Shown one piece after another: positions 21,701 through 30,700 of a stretch of 64,000 nt of DNA. Position numbers and translations under genes: made by a program. How positions within the stretch are numbered: the stretch's first letter is position 1; each line of letters opens with the position of its first letter. Origin of the DNA: Arcticimaribacter sp965277835 (GTDB lineage: Bacteria > Bacteroidota > Bacteroidia > Flavobacteriales > Flavobacteriaceae); the NCBI GenBank assembly GCA_965277835.1, contig OZ255841.1, forward strand, positions 868,001 to 932,000, read 5' to 3'. The notes beneath the pieces are model-generated. The model ran no database searches, had not been told where the DNA came from, and saw only the letters and a list, made by a program, of their open reading frames with translations.

Positions 21701-24700
21701 ACATGAATTGTACTATATTCTATACATGATGTTGGTGATATCGAAGAAATTGTCGCTCGCCTAAATTGAGTAGTCATAGTTAATGCCGGAGGGGTGTAAT
21801 TTACACCTATAGCTCCAGTAATATCAGTAAATGTAGCTCCTGAGTTTATGGATTGCTGCCATTGATACGAAATACCCGCTCCTGAAGGAGCTCCGCCTGT
21901 AACTGTTAACATAGTAGGCGTATCGCTTACACAAACGGTCTGAATGGGTGGCGTTATAGTAGCACCTCTAAGATCTGGTGCTACATTAACTAAAATAGGA
22001 TTTGTATAAACCTCACAAGATTTACCATTAGATATACTCACTAATTTTCTTCTAAAATAAGTGTTCTGAGTTAATCCTACTGCGGTATATGTAGACGTAC
22101 TCGTTATACCTTGTAAAATATCATTCCAATTGCTATTATCGGTAGAACTTTGCCACCTATAATTAGTTGTTGAAGTTGCCTGAACTGCAACGCCATTTAT
22201 TACACCTGAGGCTGTCGAAGTAAAAACAGCATTACCCCCAAAACAAGTAGAAGTTGTTCCTGAAATTACACCTGGATCTAGGTCTTCTTTTATCAAGAAT
22301 ATCTCTCTCCGGGTAATACAACTTGAATTTGTAACAATTACAGTTGCTGTAACGCTATTGCTCAAAGCAGTAGGACGTGTATATGTATTCGCCGTGCTTG
22401 ATGCTTGAACCAAAATATTACTTATAAAAAATTCATAAGTGCCTCCACCCGTAGCAGTTAATATTACTGTCTCTCCATCACAAAACGTATTCCCTGAAGT
22501 AGAATTGGATGTAAAAGTTACTGTAGGAATAGTTTGAACTGTTATTGTAGCTAAACCTGAAATACTTGTACAAGTTACCGTATCCATATTGGTTACCACA
22601 ACCCTATAATAACTTGTTACAGTAGGTATCCATGCTGCGCCTTGTGGAAAACTAAGTATTGTACTTGTAGCCGCTATGTTAGCCCAAACACTCCTATCTG
22701 TGGATTGTTGCCATTGGTAGGTTATTGTACCTCCAGTACCTGTGCCAGTCAATACCATATCATTTGGTAATGTCCCACAAATCGTTTGGTTTGCATTCGA
22801 TATTGTTCCTGGATTAACCCGTGCCTGAACTGCAATACGTATTGAATTTGTAGGAGAACTACAACGAGAACCATTATAATTTGTAAAATCTATTCTCCTA
22901 AAATGAGTCGTTTGAGTAAGTGATCCAGGGGAATAATTAATAAAAGTTGCACCGCTAATATCAGTCCAAGTAAAATTATTAATGGACTGCTGCCATTGAT
23001 ATGAAATAGTACCTATGTTAGTTGTTGCTGCAGCTCCAATTATAGTAGCAGGAGTCCCCCCCTCACATAACGTTGCTACTTGTGGTGTAGCTAACACTCC
23101 AGGGGTTATTTGGTTAACTTGAAGCACATGAACTGTACTATATCCTATACATGAAGGTACTCTTGTTGATTGTGTAGCTCTTCTAAAATGAGTACTTGTT
23201 GTTAATGTAGATGGAGGAAGATAACTCGCCCCTGTAGCTCCAGTAATATCAGTAAATGTAACTCCTGAGTCTATAGATTGTTGCCATTGATATGAAATAC
23301 CCGCTCCTGCATTTACGCCTCCTGTAACTGTTAACCTAGTAGGCGTATCGCCTACACAAACAACCTGACTAGGAGAAGTTACTCCAGAATTCCTAAGGTC
23401 TGGGGCTACGGTAACTAAAAATGGATTACTATAAACATCACATCTTATGTTACTACTCGGATTTACTATCCTTCTCCTAAAATATGTACTCTGAGTTAGT
23501 CCTACTGCGGTATATGTAGACGTACTCGTTAAACCTAGTGTAATATCTCTCCAATTAATATTATCGGTAGAACTTTGCCACTGATAATTAGTTGTTGAGG
23601 TTGCAGGAACTGCAACGCCATTTATTACACCTGAAGCTGTCGAAGTAAAAACAGCATTACCCCCAAAACAAGTAGAAACTGTGCCTGAAATTACACCTGC
23701 TACTAAAGTATCTTTTATCAAACGTATGCTCGTCTGGGTAACACACCTTGTGTTTGTAACAATTACAGTTGCTGTAACGCTATTGCTCAAAGCAGTAGGA
23801 TGCGTATATGTACTCACCGTACTAGGCCCTTGAACTGAAGTATTGTCTATAAAAAATTCATACATACTTCCACCCGTAGCAGTTAACATTACTGTATCTC
23901 CATCACAAAAAGAATTCCCTGAAGTAGAAGTAGATGTAAGAGTTATTGTTGGAATAGTTTGAATTGTTATTGTAGCTAAATCTGAAATACTTGTACAAGT
24001 TATAACACCCGCACTGGTTACCATAACCCTATAATAACTTGTTACAGTAGGTATCCATGCTGCGCCTTGTGGAAAACTAAGTGTCGTACTTGTTACCGCT
24101 ATATCAGCCCAAATATTCCTGTCTGTAGATTGTTGCCATTGGTAAGTTATTCTACCTCCAGTAGCTGCTGTGCCAGTCAACACCATATCATTTGGTAATG
24201 TCCCACAAATCATTTGGTTTGCATTCGATATTGTCCCTGGATTAAACCGTGCCTGAACTGTAATACGTATTGAATTTGTAGGAGAACTACAACGAGAACC
24301 ATTATAATTTGCAAAATCTACTCTCCTAAAATGAGTCGTTTGAGTAAGTGCTCCTGGAGAATAATTAATAAAAGTTGCACCGCTAATATCAGCCCAAGTA
24401 ATATTATTAATGGACTGCTGCCATTGATATGAAATAGTACCTATACCAGTTGTTGCTGCAGTCCCAGTTATAGCAGCAGGAGTTCCCCCCTCACATAACG
24501 TTGCTACTTGTGGTGTAGCTAACACTCCAGGGGTTATTTGGTTAACTTGAAGCACATGAACTGTACTATATCCCATACATGAAGGTACTCTTGTTGATTG
24601 TGTAGCTCTTCTAAAATGAGTGCTTGTTGTTAATGTAGATGGAGGAAGATAACTCGCCCCTGTAGCTCCAGTAATATCAGTAAATGTAACACCTAAATCT

Positions 24701-27700
24701 ATAGATTGTTGCCATTGATATGAAATACCCGCTCCAGCACCTGTACCTCCTGTAACTGTTATTCTAGTAGGCGTATCGCCTACACAAACAACCTGACTAG
24801 GAGAAGTTACTCCAGAATTCCTAAGGTCTGGGGCTACGGTAACTAAAAATGGATTACTATAAACATCACATCTTATGTTACTACTCGGATTTACTATCCT
24901 TCTTCTAAAATATGTACTCTGAGTTAGTCCTACTGCGGTATATGTAGAAGTAATACTCGTTGTGCCTCGTATAATATCTCTCCAATTAATATTATCGGTA
25001 GAACTTTGCCATTGATAATTAGTTGTTGAGGTTGCAGGAACTGCAACGCCATTTATTACACCTGAAGCTGTCGAAGTAAAAACAGCATTACCTCCAAAAC
25101 AAGTAGAAACTGTACCTGAAATTACACCTGCTACTAAAGTATCTTTTATCAAACGTATGCTCGTCTGGGTAGAACACCCAGAACTTGCAATAATTACAGT
25201 TGCTGTAACGCTATTGCTCAAAGCAGTAGGATGTGTATATGTACTCACCGTACTAGGCCCTTGAACTGAAGTATTGTCTATAAAAAACTCATAAGTACCT
25301 CCACCTGTAGCAGTTAACATTACTGTATCTCCATCACAGAAAGAATTTCCTGAAGTAGAGCTAGATGTAAGAGTTACTCTAGGAATAGTTTGAATTGTTA
25401 TTGTAGCTAAATCTGAAATACTTGTACAAGTTATAACACCCGCACTGGTTACCATAACCCTATAATAACTTGTTACAGTAGGTATCCATGCTGCGCCTTG
25501 TGGAAAACTAAGTATTGTACTTGTAGCCGCTATATTAGCCCAAACACTCCTGTCTGTGGATTGTTGCCACTGATAGGTTATTGTACCTCCAGTAGCTGCT
25601 GTGCCAGTCAACACCATATCATTTGGTAATGTCCCACAAATCGTTTGGTTTGCATTCGATATTGTCCCTGGATTAAACCGTGCCTGAACTGTAATACGTA
25701 TTGAATTTGTAGGAGAACTACAACGAGAACCATTATAATTTGCAAAATCTATTCTCCTAAAATGAGTCGTTTGAGTAAGTGCTCCTGGGGAATAATTAAT
25801 AAAAGTTGCACCGGTAATATCAGTCCAAGTAATATTATTAACCGACTGCTGCCATTGATATGAAATAGTACCTATGCCAGTTGTTGCTGCAGTCCCAGTT
25901 ATAGCAGCAGGAGTCCCCCCTTCACATAACGTTGCTACTTGTGGTGTAGCTAACACTCCAGGGGTTACTTGGTTAACTTGAAGCACATGAACTGTACTAT
26001 ATCCTATACATGAAGGTACTCTTGTTGATTGTGTGGCTCTTCTAAAATGAGTACTTGTTGTTAATGTAGATGGGGGAAGATAACTCGCTCCTGTAGCTCC
26101 AGTAATATCAGTAAATGTAACACCTAAATCTATAGATTGTTGCCATTGATATGAAATACCCGCTCCAGCACCTGTACCTCCTGTAACTGTTATTCTAGTA
26201 GGGGTATCACCTACACAAACAACCTGACTAGGAGAAGTTACTCCAGAATTCCTAAGATCTGGAGCTACGGTAACTAAAAATGGATTACTATAAACATCAC
26301 ATCTTATGTTACTACTCGGATTTACTATCCTTCGCCTAAAATATGTACTCTGAGTTAGTCCTACTGAAGTATATGTAGACGTACTCGTTGTCCCTTGTAA
26401 AATATCGTTCCAATTAATATTGTCGGTAGAACTTTGCCACTGATAATTGGTTGTCGAATCTGCCCGAACTGCAACACCATTTATTGTACCTGATGATAGT
26501 GACGTAAAAACAGCATTACCCCCAAAACAAGTAGAAACTGTACCTGAAATTGTACCTGCTACTAAAACATCTTTTATCAAACGTATGCTCGTCTGGGTAG
26601 AACACCCTGAATTTGAAACAATTACAGTTGCTGTAACGCTATTGCTCAAAGCAGTAGGATGTGTATATGTGCTAACCCTACTAGGCCCTTGAACTGAAGT
26701 ATTATCTATAAAAAATTCATAAGTGCCTCCACCTGTAGCAGTTAACATTACTGTATCTCCATCACAGAAAGAATTCCCTGAAGTAGAGCTAGATGTAAGA
26801 GTTATTATTGAAGGAGTTTGAACTGTTATTGTAGCTAAATCTGAAATACTTGTACAAGTTACCGTATCCATATTGGTTACCACAACCCTATAATAACTTG
26901 TTACAGTAGGTATCAGAGGCGATCCAGATGGAAAACTAAGCATTGTAGTTGTAGCCCCAGCTATATTAGCCCAAACACTCCTGTCTGTAGATTGTTGCCA
27001 TTGGTAGGTTATTGTACCTCCAGTACCTGTGCCAGTCAACACCATATCATTTGGTAATGTCCCACAAATCGTTTGGTTTGCATTCGATATTGTCCCTGGA
27101 TCAACCCGTGCCTGAACTGTAATACGTATTGAATTTGTAGAAGAACTACAACGAGAACCATTATAATTTGCAAAATCTATTCTCCTAAAATGAGTCGTTT
27201 GAGTAAGTGTACCTGAAGAATAATTAATAAAAGTTGCACCGCTAATATCAGCCCAAGTAATATTATTAATGGACTGCTGCCATTGATATGAAATAGTACC
27301 TATACCAGTTGTTGCTGCAGTCCCAGTTATAGCAGCAGGGGTTTCTCCTTCACATAACGTTGCTACTTGTGGTGTAGCTAACACTCCAGGGGTTACTCGG
27401 TTAACTTGAAGCACATGAACTGTACTATATCCCATACATGAAGGTACTGCAGTTGACCGTGTAGCTCTTCTAAAATGAGTACTTGTTGTTAATGTAGATG
27501 GGGGAAGATAACTCGCCCCTGTAGCTCCAGTAATATCAGTAAATGTAACACCTAAGTCTGTAGATTGTTGCCATTGATACGAAAGACCTCCTCCTGCACC
27601 TGTACCTCCTGTAACTATTATTCTAGTAGGAGTATCACCTACACAAACAACCTGACTAGGAGAAGTTACTCCAGAATTCCTAAGGTCTGGGGCTACGGTA

Positions 27701-30700
27701 ACTAAAAATGAATTACTATAAACATCACATCTTATGTTACTACTCGGATTTACTATCCTTCTCCTAAAATATGTACTCTGAGTTAATCCTCCTGAAGTAT
27801 ATGTAGACGTACTCGTTGTGCCTTGTAAAATATCTCTCCAATTAATATTATCGGTAGAACTTTGCCACTGATAATTAGTTGTCGAATCTGCCCGAACTGC
27901 AACACCATTTATTGTACCTGATGATAGTGACGTAAAAACAGCATTCCCTCCAAAACAAGTAGAAACTGTACCTGAAATTGTACCTGCTACTAAAACATCT
28001 TTTATCAAACGTATGCTCGTCTGGGTAGAACACCCAGAATTTGAAACAATTACAGTTGCTGTAACGCTATTGCTCAAAGCAGTAGGATGTGTATATGTAC
28101 TCACCCTACTAGGCCCTTGAACTGAAGTATTATCTATAAAAAATTCATAAGTGCCTCCACCCGTAGCAGTTAACATTACTGTATCTCCATCACAAAAAGA
28201 ATTCCCTGAAGTAGAGCTAGATGTAAGAGTTATTATTGAAAGAGTTTGAACTGTTATTGTAGCTAAATCTGAAATACTTGTACAAGTTACCGTATCCATA
28301 TTGGTTACCACAACCCTATAATAACTTGTTACAGTAGGTATCCATGCTGCGCCTTGTGGAAAACTAAGTGTCGTACTTGTTACCGCTATATTAGCCCAAA
28401 TATTCCTGTCTGTGGATTGTTGCCATTGGTAGGTTATTGTACCTCCAGTACCTGTACCAGTCAACACCATATCATTTGGTAATGTCCCACAAATCGTTTG
28501 GTTTGCATTCGATATTGTCCCTGGGTCAACCCGTGCCTGAACTGCAATACGTATTGAGTTTGTAGAAGAACTACAACGAGAACCATTATAATTTGCAAAA
28601 TCTATTCTCCTAAAATGAGTCGTTTGAGTAAGTGCTCCTGGGGAATAATTAATAAAAGCTGCACCGCTAATATCAGTCCAATTAACATTATTAACCGACT
28701 GCTGCCATTGATATGAAATAGTACCTATACCAGTTGTTGCCGCAGTCCCAGTTATAGCAGCAGGAGTCCCCCCTTCACATAACGTTGCTACTTGTGATGT
28801 AGCTAACACTCCAGGGGTTACTCGGTTAACTTGAAGCACATGAACTGTACTATATCCCATACATGAAGGTACTGCAGTTGACCGTGTAGCTCTTCTAAAA
28901 TGAGTACTTGTTGTTAATGTAGATGGAGGAAGATAACTCGCCCCTGTAGCTCCAGTAATATCAGTAAATGTAACACCTAAATCTATAGATTGTTGCCATT
29001 GATACGAAAGACCTCCTCCTGCACCTGTGCCTCCTGTAACTATTATTCTAGTAGGCGTATCACCTACACAAACAACCTGACTAGGAGAAGTTACTCCAGA
29101 ATTCCTAAGGTCTGGAGCTACGGTAACTAAAAATGAATTACTATAAACATCACACCTTATGTTACTACTCGGATTTACTATCCTTCTCCTAAAATACGTA
29201 CTCTGAGTTAATCCTACTGCGGTATATGTAGACGTACTCGTTGTCCCTTGTAAAATATCTCTCCAATTAATATTATCGGTAGAACTTTGCCACTGATAAT
29301 TAGTTGTTGAGGTTGCAGGAACTGCAACACCATTTATTGTACCTGATGATAGTGACGTAAAAACAGCATTACCCCCAAAACAAGTAGAAACTGTACCTGA
29401 AATTGTACCTGCTACTAAAACATCTTTTATCAAACGTATGCTCGTCTGGGTAGAACATCCTGAATTTGAAACAATTACAGTTGCTGTAACGCTATTGCTC
29501 AAAGCAGTAGGATGTGTATATGTACTCACCGTACTAGGTCCTTGAACTGAAGTATTGTCTATAAAAAATTCATAAGTGCCTCCACCTGTAGCAGTTAACA
29601 TTACTGTATCTCCATCACAAAAAGAATTTCCTGAAGTAGAGCTAGATGTAAGAGTTATTATTGAAGGAGTTTGAACTGTTATTGTAGCTAAATCTGAAAT
29701 ACTTGTACAAGTTACCGTATCCATATTGGTTACCACAACCCTATAATAACTTGTTACAGTAGGTATCAGAGGCGATCCAGATGGAAAACTAAGTGTTGTA
29801 GTTGTAGCACCAGGTATATTAGCCCAAAAACTCCTGTCTGTAGATTGTTGCCATTGGTAGGTTATTGTACCTCCAGTACCTGTGCCAGTCAACACCATAT
29901 CATTTGGTAATGTCCCACAAATAGTTTGGTTTGCATTCGATATTGTCCCTGGATCAACTCGTGCCTGAACTGCAATACGTATTGAATTTGTAGAAGAACT
30001 ACAACGAGAACCATTATAATTTGCAAAATCTATTCTCCTAAAATGAGTCGTTTGAGTAAGTGTACCTGAAGAATAATTAATAAAAGTTGCACCGTTAATA
30101 TCAGCCCAAGTAATATTATTAATGGACTGCTGCCATTGATATGAAATAGTACCTATGCCGGTTGTTGCCGCAGTCCCAGTTATAATAGCAGGAGTCTCCC
30201 CCTCACATAAAGTTGCTACTTGTGATGTAGCTAACACTCCAGGGGTTATTTGGTTAACTTGAAGTACATGAATTGTACTATATTCTATACATGAAGGTAC
30301 TCTTGTTGATTGTGTAGCCCTCCTAAACTGAGTCGTCGAAGTTAATGTAGATGGGGGCGTATAATTTATACCTATAGCTCCAGAAATATCAGTAAATGTA
30401 CCCCCTGAGTCTATAGATTGTTGCCATTGATAGGAAATACCCGCTCCTGAAGGAGCTCCGCCTGTAACTGTTAACATAGTAGGCGTATCACCTATACAAA
30501 CGGTCTGAGTGGGTGGCGTTATAGTAGCACCTCTAAGATCTGGTGCTACATTAACTAAAATCGGATTTGTATAAACCTCACAAGATTTACCATTAGAGAT
30601 ACTCACTAATTTTCTTCTAAAATAAGTGGTCTGGGTTAATCCTACTGCGGTGTATGTAGACGTATTTGTTGTGCCTTGTAAAATATCGTTCCAATTACTA

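Noticed and set aside
26447..26692. Short plus-strand open frames inside the giant gene
   Set aside because: They recur once per repeat unit on the strand opposite the giant gene, have no known motif, and are shadows of a repeated coding sequence.
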